A stretch of DNA of 64,000 nucleotides from Ardenticatenaceae bacterium (GCA_020634435.1 JACKBS010000009.1:62001-126000); one strand, 5' to 3'; numbered from the stretch's first letter, positions 35,616 to 44,861 are shown. Numbers and translations: made by a program. The notes: generated by a model not told the origin, from the sequence alone.

Positions 35616-36706
35616 GAACCGGGCAGCTCTTTACTAACCGAAGCCCAGCGCAACCACTTCTTGCAGCACCCCGCCGTAACCAACAACGATTATTTCCATT
35701 GGGAGCTGGCCTTCCCCGAAGTGTTTTTTGACGAATACGGCCGTTCCCGCCACGCAGCCGCCGGATTTGACGCCGTCATCGGCAACCCGCCTTATGGTAA
35801 GCCGCAAGAAACCCAGAAAGATTTTCTCAAACAACGATATAAAGATGTTTTAAGAAGACTGCCAGATATGTTTGCATATTTTTCGTATCAGAGCTTGTTA
35901 CTTTGTAATTCTTCTGGGATGTATGGAAACATTGTTCCTCAAGTTTTGTTGTTTCAAAGTGAGTATTCTTTGCTTCGTAGTAAATTGATTTTGGAACATG
36001 GACTTTCACAGGTTATCGATCTAGGTGATGGTGTATTTGCAGATGCTACGGTTCCAACATCAATCGTAATTTGTGATGGATTTGGTGCAGATAACAAGTT
36101 GAACATTGCGAATTTGCGGGAAGACCCTGAAAAATTATCTACGATAAATCAAGAATTTTTTTTACTTCAAACTTCAGCGATACAAAAATCCGATGACTTG
36201 GTCATTCCTACAACTCGTGTCGCTGAAAATGCCCTTTTGCAAGAAATCCTTTCTAGAGATTTTGCTCAAAGCTTTGATCAACTTTACGAAATTGCACAGG
36301 CTGTCCAGACTGGAGGCGATAAATTTTTTGTTGTTTCCAACTCAACTGCAAAAGAGAAAGGATTCGAGGAAAAATACTTACGACCAGTAATTTTTGGCTC
36401 TGACATCGATCAATATTCGGTTCATTACAAGGGTGATGTGCTACTTTACATTAGTCGAGATGTGCAATCGTCAGAGATTCAAACAATTCTCGAATATTTA
36501 CGAACTCATAAAGCTAAATTATCGAAAGTTAGTGAAGTAAAAGCTGGAATTCGCCCTTGGTATACAATACATAGACCCCGAAACCCGAATATGTTCGAGC
36601 AAGAAAAAATCACCTTGAGGCAAACTGGCGATACCTTGTATGATGAACCCCAAAAACTAGACCACAGGCTAAGGTCCAATAAACTATAGCTTGTGGAGGT
36701 TTTCGA

Positions 36707-36997
36707 GTGACAAAAAAACGGAAAAACTATAGCCAGCAATTCAAGTTCAAAGTGGCGCTGGAAGCCGTCAAAGAACTCAAGACGATCAACGAAATCGCCA
36801 GCGCTCACGATGTTCATCCCACTCAGATAAAGAGCTGGAAAAAACAACTGTTGGCCGAAGGACCGACCGTCTTTGGCCAGAAGGTGGCCCAGCAACTGCG
36901 TGAGCAAGAAGCTCGCGAAACCGAACTGTATGAACAAATCGGCCGCCTCAAGATGGAATTGGAGTGGCTGAAAAAAAAAGCTGCCCAATTCGATTGA
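36707..36997 (+). CDS. IS3-family transposase OrfA (IS2/IS51-like)
   Basis: 96 residues: a helix-turn-helix (INEIASAHDVHPTQIKSWKKQLL) followed by a coil (REQEARETELYEQIGRLKMELEWLKKK). It differs from the OrfA at 29177. It begins with GTG at 36707, preceded by GGAGG, and ends shortly after a run of nine A. Confidence 0.85.
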   Translation: MTKKRKNYSQQFKFKVALEAVKELKTINEIASAHDVHPTQIKSWKKQLLAEGPTVFGQKVAQQLREQEARETELYEQIGRLKMELEWLKKKAAQFD

Positions 36998-37007
36998 GGC
37001 TAAACGC

Positions 37008-37835
37008 ATGATGATTGAAACAGGCCATCCGACCCTCAGTATCCGCCGTCAGTGTGAGCTGGTTGGTCTTAATCGGGCCGCCTACTACTGGCAGCCAGCC
37101 AGCGAATCACCGCTGAACCTGGAACTGATGCAGCTGATCGACCAGGAGTACACGTGCGCGCCTTTCTATGGCTATCGCAAGATGACGGTCCGCCTGAACA
37201 AGCAACATGGTTTCGCGGTCAATCACAAGCGAATTGCACGGTTAATGGGAAAAATGGGACTGCAAGCCATCTATCCCCGTCCCCGCACCTCCATTCCAGA
37301 CCGGCAACATAAAAAGTATCCTTATCTGCTGCGCGGCCTGGACATCAAACGGTCGAATCAAGTGTGGGCGGCTGACATCACCTATGTACCCATGCCGCAT
37401 GGCTTCATGTACCTGGTGGCCATCCTGGATTGGTTCAGTCGCTTCGTTGTGGCCTGGCAGCTCTCCAACACATTGGATGGCGCTTTCTGTGTGGAGGCTC
37501 TCCGTCAGGCGTTGCGGCATGGTCAGCCGGAAATCTTCAACACAGACCAAGGTGTGCAATTCACGGCTCAGGCATTTACCCAGGAACTAGAAGCAGCATC
37601 CATTCGCATTAGCATGGACGGCCGTGGTCGCGTCTTTGACAACATCTTCGTGGAGCGTCTCTGGCGCACCGTCAAGTACGAAGACATTTACATCAAGGAG
37701 TATACCACCGTACCTGAGTTGTTTACTGGCTTGGGTGACTACTTCGACCTGTATAACTACGAACGGCCGCACCAAAGCTTGGGCTACTGCACACCGGCTG
37801 ATGTTCATTTTGCTGTTAATGTACCCATTCTGTGA
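37008..37835 (+). CDS. IS3-family transposase OrfB (IS2/IS51-like)
   Basis: 275 residues. DDE core: D in VWAADITYVPMPHG, D in IFNTDQGVQFTA and E in FVERLWRTVKYEDIY. The frame is open upstream to the A run (KKLPNSIEAKRMM), which is the normal junction peptide of OrfAB. With nine A bases OrfB is in the +1 frame of OrfA; with ten it would be in the usual -1 frame. So one A may have been lost, which would lower or stop transposase production. Confidence 0.85.
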   Translation: MMIETGHPTLSIRRQCELVGLNRAAYYWQPASESPLNLELMQLIDQEYTCAPFYGYRKMTVRLNKQHGFAVNHKRIARLMGKMGLQAIYPRPRTSIPDRQHKKYPYLLRGLDIKRSNQVWAADITYVPMPHGFMYLVAILDWFSRFVVAWQLSNTLDGAFCVEALRQALRHGQPEIFNTDQGVQFTAQAFTQELEAASIRISMDGRGRVFDNIFVERLWRTVKYEDIYIKEYTTVPELFTGLGDYFDLYNYERPHQSLGYCTPADVHFAVNVPIL

Positions 37836-37895
37836 CCCGGTTTGGTATCTTAACTTTCTCGATCTGTGGTCTTGACTTTGGGGGTCACTTTAGTG

Positions 37896-38793
37896 CGGCC
37901 GTTCTATGGGTGGTTCAACGACAACCTATAAAGGCAAAAAGAAGGCGACAAGCAGTTCGCGCTATCGTTGCCCCCGAAAAATTCATTGGGGCAAAAAGTC
38001 AAAGAACGGTTGTACAACAAGAAATGTCGCTGGAGAAAAAGTGGAAGAATTGGTTTGGGATTTTTTGGTGACGTTATTGCTTGATGATGACTTGCTGTTT
38101 TCCAAAATCGAAGAAAGAAAAGAGCAATCGAGCAATGCCATACGAATCATTGAAAAGTCAGTTGAAAGCTTGATTCTTCAAAACAAAAAAGATGAAGCTG
38201 GAATAGAAAGATTGCTTGATCTGGTTCATGCAGGTGCCATAAGCACGGAAAAATTTATGGAAAGAAAGAATGAGATTGATGCAAAAATAAACGAGCGCCA
38301 ACAAGACATAGAAAAACAAAAACAACAATTAACTGAATATGCACCTTTGCCATTAGATCGCATGAATGAGCTAAAGCAATTACAGCGGGATATTAGCCAT
38401 CGGCTGAATGAGGCAACCTTTGAACAGAAGCGGCAGCTGCTTGACCTCCTTCAGGTGGAATGCGTTTTTCATGATGACACTGGTCAAATTGTGATGAGTG
38501 GTGTTTTTGGCAGTGAACCGCTTAAAGGTAGCGTTGCAACAAAAAGCCGAGAAGAGAAAAAGAAATCAGGTGGGAATGATCAATCAAGCGGTTCTAAAGG
38601 TTCTCAACAGGTGAAAAGTAGAGTTGAAGGGAAAAATAAAGAGGAAAAATCACTGTCACGGCGCGGGAAACATATGCATATTACCGACAGCGTGAAAATG
38701 TTCATCCTGCTTCTCCATTGCTCTCTTCCTCAATCCGTCATGACGGGCGGCGCAATGCTATCATTTTCAATGCTGTTTTCCAAGTTAGGATGA
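37896..38793 (+). pseudogene. C-terminal remnant of a large serine recombinase
   Basis: About 290 codons with no catalytic serine domain. The start has a zinc-ribbon-like segment with two visible Cys (SRYRCPRK, KNGCTTRN) followed by VEELVWDFL, a long charged coiled coil (KIEERKEQSSNAIRIIEKS through KQKQQLTEY) and the EATFEQKRQLLDLLQVECVFHD end typical of site-specific serine recombinases. The last 60 codons look unlike the family. The DNA is A/T-rich, as in the island around it. The N-terminal part was probably lost when the IS3 element joined it to the methyltransferase gene. Confidence 0.75.
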
Positions 38794-38852
38794 ATTGTTT
38801 TGGGAGTTGGGTAGGGGAAACGGCCGTCTACCGTTCAGCAGCTACTAAACAT

Positions 38853-39293
38853 CTAAACATCTTCGTCAAACTGCACGAGGGCGTCTTTAACGTGTTGGGT
38901 GAGCTCTTCAGGGGAGATAGGCTTGGTCAGGTACACCGTGGCACCGGCACGTAGCCCTTTGTTGATGCTGTCCAGGTCGGTTTTGGCGCTCAACATGATG
39001 ATGGGTAATTCGGCCGTCGTCGGTTCGCTGCGCAACTTCTCGCACACCGTAAAGCCATCCATGCCGGGCATCATCACGTCTAGCAGTACCACATCTGGCT
39101 GGCTTTTGCGCACCTTGTCCAGCGCATCGTAGCCATCTTCGGCCTCAGAGACGTGGAAGCCAGCCCGAACCAGCATCAGGCGCAGCAGCGTACGCGCCAT
39201 AGGCTCGTCATCTACAATGAGAACCGATTGATGAATGCCGTCTCCGGGTACTGGGGTGAATTGTCTCGCCAAAATAAGTCCCTGTTCTGCCAA
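38853..39293 (-). CDS. single-domain response regulator (receiver only)
   Basis: 146 residues. After a 20-residue leader the receiver fold is complete: acidic pocket VDDE, phospho-acceptor Asp in VVLLDVMMPGMDG, Thr/Ser in MLSAKT and the Lys in LTKPISPEEL. There is no output domain, so it acts by protein contact or in a phosphorelay, as CheY- or DivK-like proteins do. It stands apart from any kinase; the histidine kinase at 14.7 kb is a possible but unproven partner. Confidence 0.9.
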   Translation of the reverse strand: MAEQGLILARQFTPVPGDGIHQSVLIVDDEPMARTLLRLMLVRAGFHVSEAEDGYDALDKVRKSQPDVVLLDVMMPGMDGFTVCEKLRSEPTTAELPIIMLSAKTDLDSINKGLRAGATVYLTKPISPEELTQHVKDALVQFDEDV

Positions 39294-39395
39294 TCAAATA
39301 ACAATTAGCGATACCTGTTGCCTGCTATTTTTGATTGTGCGTTTATTGTAAACTATTCTATTTTTCCGGCAAAGGAGTAAGCCAATTAAAAAGGG

Positions 39396-40241
39396 CTAAT
39401 CTGGCAATTCAGCTAAAGGAAGTGAAATAGTTAAACCTTCACGGGCCAGGATTGTTTGAGGGAATACCGTCCGGGCTTGCACCAAAATGTCATCCAGTTC
39501 ATCATCCGTAAGATCGGGCGAGTAGTGGAACAAAGCCAGGCACTTTACACGAGCTTCAATGGCCGCTTGCACTGCCTCTTGCCAGGCGCTGTGGCCATAT
39601 TCATTAAACTTTTTCCGCTCTTCAATGGTCGCAAAATGGGAATCGTGCACCAACAGGTCTGCCCCCTCGGCCAGACTTAGCAGGTTCGGGTCAAAACCGT
39701 CGTCATAGTGGGTCACGTCGCTACAGTAGACAAACACTGTGCCGTTGTTTTCAATGCGAAAACCCAGGCAGCCGCCCGGATGGTTCAGGTCGGCTACGGT
39801 TACGCGTGTATCGTCGCCAATGATGATGGTTTCGCCATCTTGAACTTCTTTCACAATGAGATCAGCGGGGAGAGATTTGTAGGCAAAAGGCAAGTATGGC
39901 TCGATAAACTGGCCCGCCATCGTTTCTTCCAACTGTTTGCCGACGCGGCGCTTGCCTACCAGCACAAACCGGTTGTTACGGCCGAAAATCGGCGCAAAAA
40001 AGGGAAAGCCTTGAATGTGGTCCCAATGGGTGTGGCTAATGAGGATACTGCCAATAATTCGGTCACTGTTATTCTTGACCAGCTCTTTGCCTAGGCGACG
40101 AATACCCGATCCGGCGTCGATAATGATTAGTTGTTGATCCGAAGTACGAAGCTCTACGCAAGATGTATTGCCTCCGACGCGAATCGTTTCGGGCCCTGGT
40201 GTTGGTATCGTACCCCGTACACCCCAAAATCTTATCTGCAA
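39396..40241 (-). CDS. MBL-fold metallo-hydrolase
   Basis: 281 residues. It starts MQIRFWGVRGTIPTPGPETIRVGGNTSCVEL-like, typical of the branch related to class II cyclic-nucleotide phosphodiesterases and RNase Z. Metal ligands: HTHWDH (two His, Asp, His), the later DLNHPGGCLGFRI, and LVHDSHF. The start codon appears to be TTG with AGAGGG upstream. It may cleave a phosphodiester, possibly a nucleotide second messenger, which would fit neighbours that are response regulators, but this is inference. Confidence 0.85.
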   Translation of the reverse strand: MQIRFWGVRGTIPTPGPETIRVGGNTSCVELRTSDQQLIIIDAGSGIRRLGKELVKNNSDRIIGSILISHTHWDHIQGFPFFAPIFGRNNRFVLVGKRRVGKQLEETMAGQFIEPYLPFAYKSLPADLIVKEVQDGETIIIGDDTRVTVADLNHPGGCLGFRIENNGTVFVYCSDVTHYDDGFDPNLLSLAEGADLLVHDSHFATIEERKKFNEYGHSAWQEAVQAAIEARVKCLALFHYSPDLTDDELDDILVQARTVFPQTILAREGLTISLPLAELPD

Positions 40242-40379
40242 ATTACCCTCTTTTTTGATGACAGTTGTTCTTCACAAAAGCATATTCAGCGCCATCTGGT
40301 TTTAATCCAGGTTGGCGTGTGGAGTATAACAAATATCCTCGCAGAACGATACAGGGTCAGGACAAATTGATTTATATAC

Positions 40380-40413
40380 AAAAAAAGCCCATCTGCGGGG
40401 CAGGTGGGCTTTG
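40380..40413 (-). terminator. intrinsic terminator of the response regulator gene
   Basis: On the minus strand, GCCCACCTGCCCCGCAGATGGGC forms a stem and is followed by seven T. It lies 20-50 bases after the stop codon of the 40433-40843 gene. Confidence 0.85.
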
Positions 40414-40432
40414 CTGTTTAAAATTGATGGGA

Positions 40433-40843
40433 TCAGGAGCTAACTTCTTGCTTGGCTTGGGTTTTGCTGTTGATAACCCGTTCAACGCTGTCGAGCAATT
40501 CTTGGGGGCCAAATGGCTTGGTGATGTAATCATCTACTCGAGCGATGTGCAGTCCTAAGACACGATCAATGCTTTGCGCCTTGGCGGTAACCACAATAAC
40601 GGGGATATCGCGCATTTCCTCAGATGCCTTCATTTTTTGATACACTTCCCAACCGTCCATCTCGGGCATCATGAGATCAAGCAGAACGAGGTCTGGCTGA
40701 ATTTCGCTTATTTTGGTGAGCCCCTCATGGCCGCCAACAGCACCGGTAACATCAAATTTGTTACGGCCTAGAATAAGCTTTACCAGCTCAATCATCTCTA
40801 ATTCGTCTTCGATGCAAACTACTTTCTTGGGTTCGTCTGCCAT
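40433..40843 (-). CDS. single-domain response regulator (receiver only)
   Basis: 136 residues from the ATG at 40843, which has GAGGAAA upstream; a longer TTG start at 40858 is less likely. The receiver residues are EDE (acidic pocket), LVLLDLMMPEMDGWEVY with the phospho-acceptor Asp, VTAKAQ and the Lys in YITKPFGPQEL. No DNA-binding domain. It is followed by its own terminator, so it is transcribed alone. The 40859-41207 gap upstream (about 350 bases) shows only a small GTTGCC/GGCAA hairpin; divergent promoters to this gene and to the carbonic anhydrase are expected there. Confidence 0.9.
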   Translation of the reverse strand: MADEPKKVVCIEDELEMIELVKLILGRNKFDVTGAVGGHEGLTKISEIQPDLVLLDLMMPEMDGWEVYQKMKASEEMRDIPVIVVTAKAQSIDRVLGLHIARVDDYITKPFGPQELLDSVERVINSKTQAKQEVSS

Positions 40844-41207
40844 TACGTATTTCCTCAATCAATAATCAGATCAATTACAGGTTTCAATCGCTTTCACGCT
40901 TCGGGGTGATGGGCGATTTTGGCCTTAAAAGTTGCCTTGCTCAGGCAATTCTTAGCTTTCTAAAGGGTATCACAAGCCAGAATGCTTGTCTACACATTAT
41001 TTCCTTGCCCAACAGGACCATAGGTTCGTGCCCGGTCTGTTGGCAAACCCTGTTCGCAGTTGGGTAATGGTACTTTAATCGAATTGGGTAACCTGATCTA
41101 TATGATAAGAGTAAGGGGGAGGATGGTATGATGCCCGTTGCTCATACGGTTTTTCCGTGGTAATAATCGCGTATTGGTAAGTAACATCCCCGAAGGAACA
41201 AGGTTTT

Positions 41208-41828
41208 ATGATTTCTGCTCAAGAAGCGTTAGAACGTTTACAGGCGGGCAATCAGCGATTTGCCTCTGGTGTGCAGAGTTTGAGTACGCTTAGCAGCCGG
41301 GCCAGGCGCAGTGACTTGGTGGCGGGGCAAGCACCTTTTGCCATCATTTTGGGTTGCTCAGATTCTCGGGTGCCGGCCGAAATTGTGTTTGATCAGGGGC
41401 TGGGTGACTTGTTTGTAATCCGCGTGGCGGGCAACATTATTGCGCCGTCGTTGGTGGGTAGTGTGGAGTTTGCCGCCGACAAGTTCGGCACACGGTTGGT
41501 GGTGGTGTTAGGGCATTCCAACTGTGGGGCCATTCAGGCAACGTTAGAGGAGCTGGAACGGCCGTCTGCCAATCGTTCGCCCAACTTACATTCAATCGTG
41601 GACCGGATACGGCCGTCTGTGCAAAGCTTGCTGGAAACTGAGCTAAAGCATAATCGTGATGAATTGATCCACCAGGCGGTGCGGGCCAATATTCGCACAT
41701 CGGCCAACCATCTGCGGCATGGCTCGCGCATCCTGGAAAAGCTCATTGCCCACGATGATTTACTCGTGGTGGGGGCGGAATATTCTTTGGAAACAGGCGT
41801 TGTAGATTTCTTCGATGGATTATCCTGA
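41208..41828 (+). CDS. beta-class carbonic anhydrase
   Basis: 206 residues. Zinc ligands Cys, His and Cys lie in LGCSDSRVPAE and LGHSNCGAI; the Asp-Arg pair in the first motif is the usual catalytic dyad. The enzyme interconverts CO2 and bicarbonate in the cytosol, supplying bicarbonate for carboxylation. The N-terminal SAQEALERLQAGNQRFASG is the typical lead-in. It is followed by its own terminator. Confidence 0.95.
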   Translation: MISAQEALERLQAGNQRFASGVQSLSTLSSRARRSDLVAGQAPFAIILGCSDSRVPAEIVFDQGLGDLFVIRVAGNIIAPSLVGSVEFAADKFGTRLVVVLGHSNCGAIQATLEELERPSANRSPNLHSIVDRIRPSVQSLLETELKHNRDELIHQAVRANIRTSANHLRHGSRILEKLIAHDDLLVVGAEYSLETGVVDFFDGLS

Positions 41829-41872
41829 TTTTTGATTGACGATTGAAGATAAACTGATATACTTCCTTCTCT

Positions 41873-41904
41873 AGCCTGTGGCTTACCGCCAGCAGGCTTT
41901 TTGC
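41873..41904 (+). terminator. intrinsic terminator after the carbonic anhydrase gene
   Basis: AGCCTGTGGC and GCCAGCAGGCT pair with one bulge and are followed by TTTTTG. Confidence 0.75.
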
Positions 41905-41969
41905 TGAATATTTACCACGAGAAGAAACTCCCTCGTTGTTGAGGAAATTACAAACTGAGGTTTAGAATC

Positions 41970-42614
41970 ATGTCTGATGTTAGATTGGCTATCGAGGCCG
42001 AACCGCGCACGGTTATCGGTAAACAAGTAAAACAACTGCGCCGGGATGGAATGGTTCCTGCTGTTATTTACGGAATCAAAGAGCCGGTGACAATTCAACT
42101 GGAAAATAAAATGCTGCGCCGCGTGTTGCGTCGGGCAGGGAGCACGAACCTGATTGATATCACGGTTGGTGGTCAGAAACGCACCGTCTTGGCCCGCGAA
42201 ATCCAACAGCATCTTACACGAGGCGATCTCATTCATGTGGATTTCCAGGAAGTTGACCTGAAAGTCAAAATTGCTGCCGAGGCCTCTCTGGTTTTGGTGG
42301 GACGTTCGCAAATGATGAACGATGCGCTAGGTTCTGACGTGTTGTCGCTGACCAGCGTGGAAATTGAAGCGCTGCCGGACGACCTGATTGCTGAAATCGA
42401 GGTGGACGTAAGCGACATGACCGCCGACGAGCCAATTTACGTAGGCGACCTGTCTGTACCGAAGGGCGTGACGATCCTGACGGACCCGGAAACGGCCGTT
42501 GCTCGCTTTGAATATGCCCGTCCCGATGTTGAAGAGGAAGAAGGGGACTACGAACCCACGGCCGATTCTGTGGAAATCATCGAAAAAGGCAAGAGCGAAG
42601 AAGACGAAGATTAG
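41970..42614 (+). CDS. rplY: 50S ribosomal protein L25 (CTC form)
   Basis: 214 residues, the long CTC-type bL25 that binds 5S rRNA. The N-terminal domain has RLAIEAEPRTVIGKQVKQLRRDGMVPAVIYG, and the C-terminal beta domain follows from HVDFQEVDLKVKI. The tail is acidic (EEEEGDYEP, KGKSEEDED) as in many CTC proteins. A terminator lies about 35 bases after the stop, so it is transcribed as a single gene. Confidence 0.95.
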   Translation: MSDVRLAIEAEPRTVIGKQVKQLRRDGMVPAVIYGIKEPVTIQLENKMLRRVLRRAGSTNLIDITVGGQKRTVLAREIQQHLTRGDLIHVDFQEVDLKVKIAAEASLVLVGRSQMMNDALGSDVLSLTSVEIEALPDDLIAEIEVDVSDMTADEPIYVGDLSVPKGVTILTDPETAVARFEYARPDVEEEEGDYEPTADSVEIIEKGKSEEDED

Positions 42615-42648
42615 TTCTTCGCTCGGCTTCACACGATTTGCATCTGAA

Positions 42649-42676
42649 GGGTCGGACCGATGTCCGGCCCTTTTTT
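42649..42676 (+). terminator. intrinsic terminator after rplY
   Basis: GGGTCGGAC and GTCCGGCCC form a stem with a four-base loop, then six T. Confidence 0.9.
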
Positions 42677-42731
42677 GTTGCTCGGCCCGCCTACATTCGC
42701 CCCACATTTCTGGTCAAGATACAATTTGGGT

Positions 42732-44777
42732 ATGAAGAAGTGGCAGGAACGTGTGTGCTTGGGTTTCATTTTGCTGGTTGCGGCCGTTTTTCGTTTGACC
42801 GGCATTGATTGGGACGATTACAACCATTACCATCCCGATGAGCGCTATATTTCCTGGGTGGCGACCACCATTGAGTTCCCAACCGACTGGCAAACCGCTT
42901 TTTCCCCTCACGAGTCAACGTTTAATCCATTTTACTGGCCACCCGAAGCTGCTAGCCAGGGCATTGAAGTACCGCAGAATGAACCACGCGATTTTGCCTA
43001 TGGGCACGTGCCGCTTTACCTGGGCGTGCTGGCCACGCGATTCATGACGCGGGTTGGTCCCAGTCTTGCGCCCCTCTTCCCCGATGATTGGCTGTTTACT
43101 CGCGACATTTTGAACCAGGCTGAAATGGTTGAATATCGGCATTTAACGGCCGTTGCTCGCCTCCTCACCGCTTTGTTTGATGTCGGCACTGTGTGGCTCA
43201 TTTTTCTGCTGGGACGGCGACTGTTTTCACCCCAGGTTGGTTTGCTGGCGGCGGCCTTTTTGGCGGTTAACGTCATGCACATCCAGCTGGCACACTTCTT
43301 CATTTCAGACCCATACCAAACTTTTTTCACCGTCGCTGCGCTCCTGCTTTTGATTCTGGCAGTTGACCACAGAGGACACAGAGAAGAAAAAGATAAAACC
43401 GATAACCGCTCACCGATAACCGCTGACCGCTTACGGATCACCGTTTACTGGCTCCTCGCCGCCGTCTTCATTGGCCTGGCTGTTGGCTCCAAGTTCTCTG
43501 CTATTTTGCTGGTGCTGCCACTGATGTTGGCGGCAACTCGGATGGACGGCCGTTGGGATTATTGGTTGGGAACGGCCGTTTTCACCGCCTTCCTCACCTT
43601 TTTCCTCACTAATCCATTTGCCGTGCTGGATCTAAGCTGCGAGGTGATCACCCCGGCGATGCAAATCGGGCCGATTCATGTTCCGGCGCTTGATTGGCGT
43701 TCTTGCTATGTAGAAAATATTGCCACGCAAAACAGCATGGTGCAGGGCAAGGGGGATGTTCCCTTCACGCGTCAATACAGCGGCACGCTGCCCTACCTCT
43801 ACTTCATTGAGATGCAGCTGCGCTGGGGCATGGGCTGGCCATTGGGACTGTTGGCGTTTGGCGCGTTTGGTTGGGCAATTTGGCAGGAAATCAGGAGATT
43901 GGAGATAGGAGATTGGAGATTAACGCTTAAAAATCTCCAATCTCGCAATCGAAGGCTACCAATCTCCAATCTCCTTCTTCTAGCCTGGACAGTGCCGCTG
44001 TTCATCACCACCGGCGGCTTTTTTGTAAAGTTCATGCGCTATTTGCAGCCGCTGACGCCGTTTCTAATGCTATGGGCGGCGGCGTGGCTTTGGAGCTGGC
44101 GGTCAAAATGGTTGAAGTGGGGTGTGGGAACGGCCGTACTCCTCACTACCTCGCTTTATGCCATCAGTTTTGTCAATATTTATCAACAACCGCACCCATG
44201 GGTGGCTGCGTCGCAGTGGATTTTTGAGCAGATTAAACCGGGTGCCCTGATCTTGAGTGAGCAGTGGGACGATTCTTTGCCCAGCACAATGGTGATAGAT
44301 GGCAAAGCGCGCCGTCGATCTGAATATCCCAACGCTGAACTTACCTGGCTTACTGGTACCGGCAGCAACGATGATGCGGAAAAGTTGGCTGAAAACCTGG
44401 AACTGCTGGCTGAAGCAGATTATGTGACCATTTTGTCCAACCGTATTTATGGCACTGTGCCCCGCTTGCCGGAGCGGTATCCCATCTCCAGCCAATATCA
44501 CCAGCTGCTTTTTTCGGGCGCGTTGGGCTATGAGCCGGTTTATGTGGTGGGTCGTTACCCGACGCTGTTTGGCCAGCAGCTGCGGCCAGACACCTTTGGT
44601 TGGCCCGGCTTAACCCCGCCCGCGCTGGTGCAATCCTATTTTGACAGCCAACCAGGCTTCATGTTGGGCCGTGCCGACGAGAGTTTTATTGTCTACGACC
44701 AGCCGCTGACTATCATTTTTAAGAACGTAGCACGGAAAACGGCAGTTGACATGGAATCTCTCTTTACCAGTCCATAA
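42732..44777 (+). CDS. GT39-like polyprenyl-phosphate-dependent glycosyltransferase, membrane
   Basis: About 681 residues from the ATG at 42732, after the rplY terminator. The first helix is followed by the acidic DWDDYNHYHPDERY, which corresponds to the catalytic outside loop of the GT39/ArnT fold. Around eleven hydrophobic segments follow, then a soluble region with EQWDDSLPS. Two repeat blocks are read in frame: DNRSPITADRLRITV near 43402-43441 and RLEIGDWRLTLKNLQSRNRR near 43893-43978, both in loops between helices. It probably transfers a sugar from a lipid carrier to a protein or glycan outside the membrane; the acceptor is unknown. Confidence 0.75.
   Translation: MKKWQERVCLGFILLVAAVFRLTGIDWDDYNHYHPDERYISWVATTIEFPTDWQTAFSPHESTFNPFYWPPEAASQGIEVPQNEPRDFAYGHVPLYLGVLATRFMTRVGPSLAPLFPDDWLFTRDILNQAEMVEYRHLTAVARLLTALFDVGTVWLIFLLGRRLFSPQVGLLAAAFLAVNVMHIQLAHFFISDPYQTFFTVAALLLLILAVDHRGHREEKDKTDNRSPITADRLRITVYWLLAAVFIGLAVGSKFSAILLVLPLMLAATRMDGRWDYWLGTAVFTAFLTFFLTNPFAVLDLSCEVITPAMQIGPIHVPALDWRSCYVENIATQNSMVQGKGDVPFTRQYSGTLPYLYFIEMQLRWGMGWPLGLLAFGAFGWAIWQEIRRLEIGDWRLTLKNLQSRNRRLPISNLLLLAWTVPLFITTGGFFVKFMRYLQPLTPFLMLWAAAWLWSWRSKWLKWGVGTAVLLTTSLYAISFVNIYQQPHPWVAASQWIFEQIKPGALILSEQWDDSLPSTMVIDGKARRRSEYPNAELTWLTGTGSNDDAEKLAENLELLAEADYVTILSNRIYGTVPRLPERYPISSQYHQLLFSGALGYEPVYVVGRYPTLFGQQLRPDTFGWPGLTPPALVQSYFDSQPGFMLGRADESFIVYDQPLTIIFKNVARKTAVDMESLFTSP
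43402..43441. repeat. AACCGATAACCGCTCACCG short-period repeat inside the glycosyltransferase gene
   Basis: Units ACCGATA, ACCGCTC, ACCGATA, ACCGCTG, ACCGCTT in tandem, kept in frame. Same family as the gene-end blocks at 17705 and 46713. Confidence 0.75.
43893..43980. repeat. GGAGATTGGAGAT short-period inverted repeat inside the glycosyltransferase gene
   Basis: AGATTGGAGATAGGAGATTGG on one side and AATCTCCAATCTC units on the other form a large hairpin, read in frame in a loop between membrane helices. Confidence 0.8.
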
Positions 44778-44861
44778 GCTGGCTTGCCTCATTTGAAGAC
44801 CTCTGAGAAATCCTGCAAAGAAGAGCTTTGGCAGAATCAAAGATTCTTTAGCTATCAAGCG

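Larger units (their letters stand above)
34990..36643 (+). pseudogene. type IIG-like restriction-methylation gene, 3' part, truncated
   Basis: Continues the gene after the IS4 element: TDLLYWKRRVVEACIYGVDKNP, then AKLSLWLKT, and the adenine methyltransferase motif VIGNPPYGKP (codons near 35780-35810). Two hairpin repeats are read in frame (RPQGFSKGS...GSKPLGSE at 35241-35306; FPGNSKFPGKSEFLGKSE at 35563-35615). From about 35815 the base composition turns sharply A/T-rich and the repeats vanish, over the target-recognition region. The gene is cut at 36643 by an IS3 element; its C-terminus is not found beyond it. Confidence 0.8.
36644..37887 (+). mobile_element. second IS3-family element, without target duplication
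   Basis: Ends are TGAACCCCAAA at 36644 and its imperfect complement TTTGGGGGTCA ending at 37887; an inner stretch AGACCACAG is shared by both ends. Length is 1244 bp. The bases flanking the two ends do not match, and the left flank is the methyltransferase gene while the right flank is a recombinase tail. This points to a deletion or recombination at the element. Confidence 0.8.

Noticed and set aside
24285..39000. The whole region as a complete anti-phage defence island
   Set aside because: Only the broken restriction gene is clearly defence-related; the NACHT protein is ambiguous and the other genes are metabolic.
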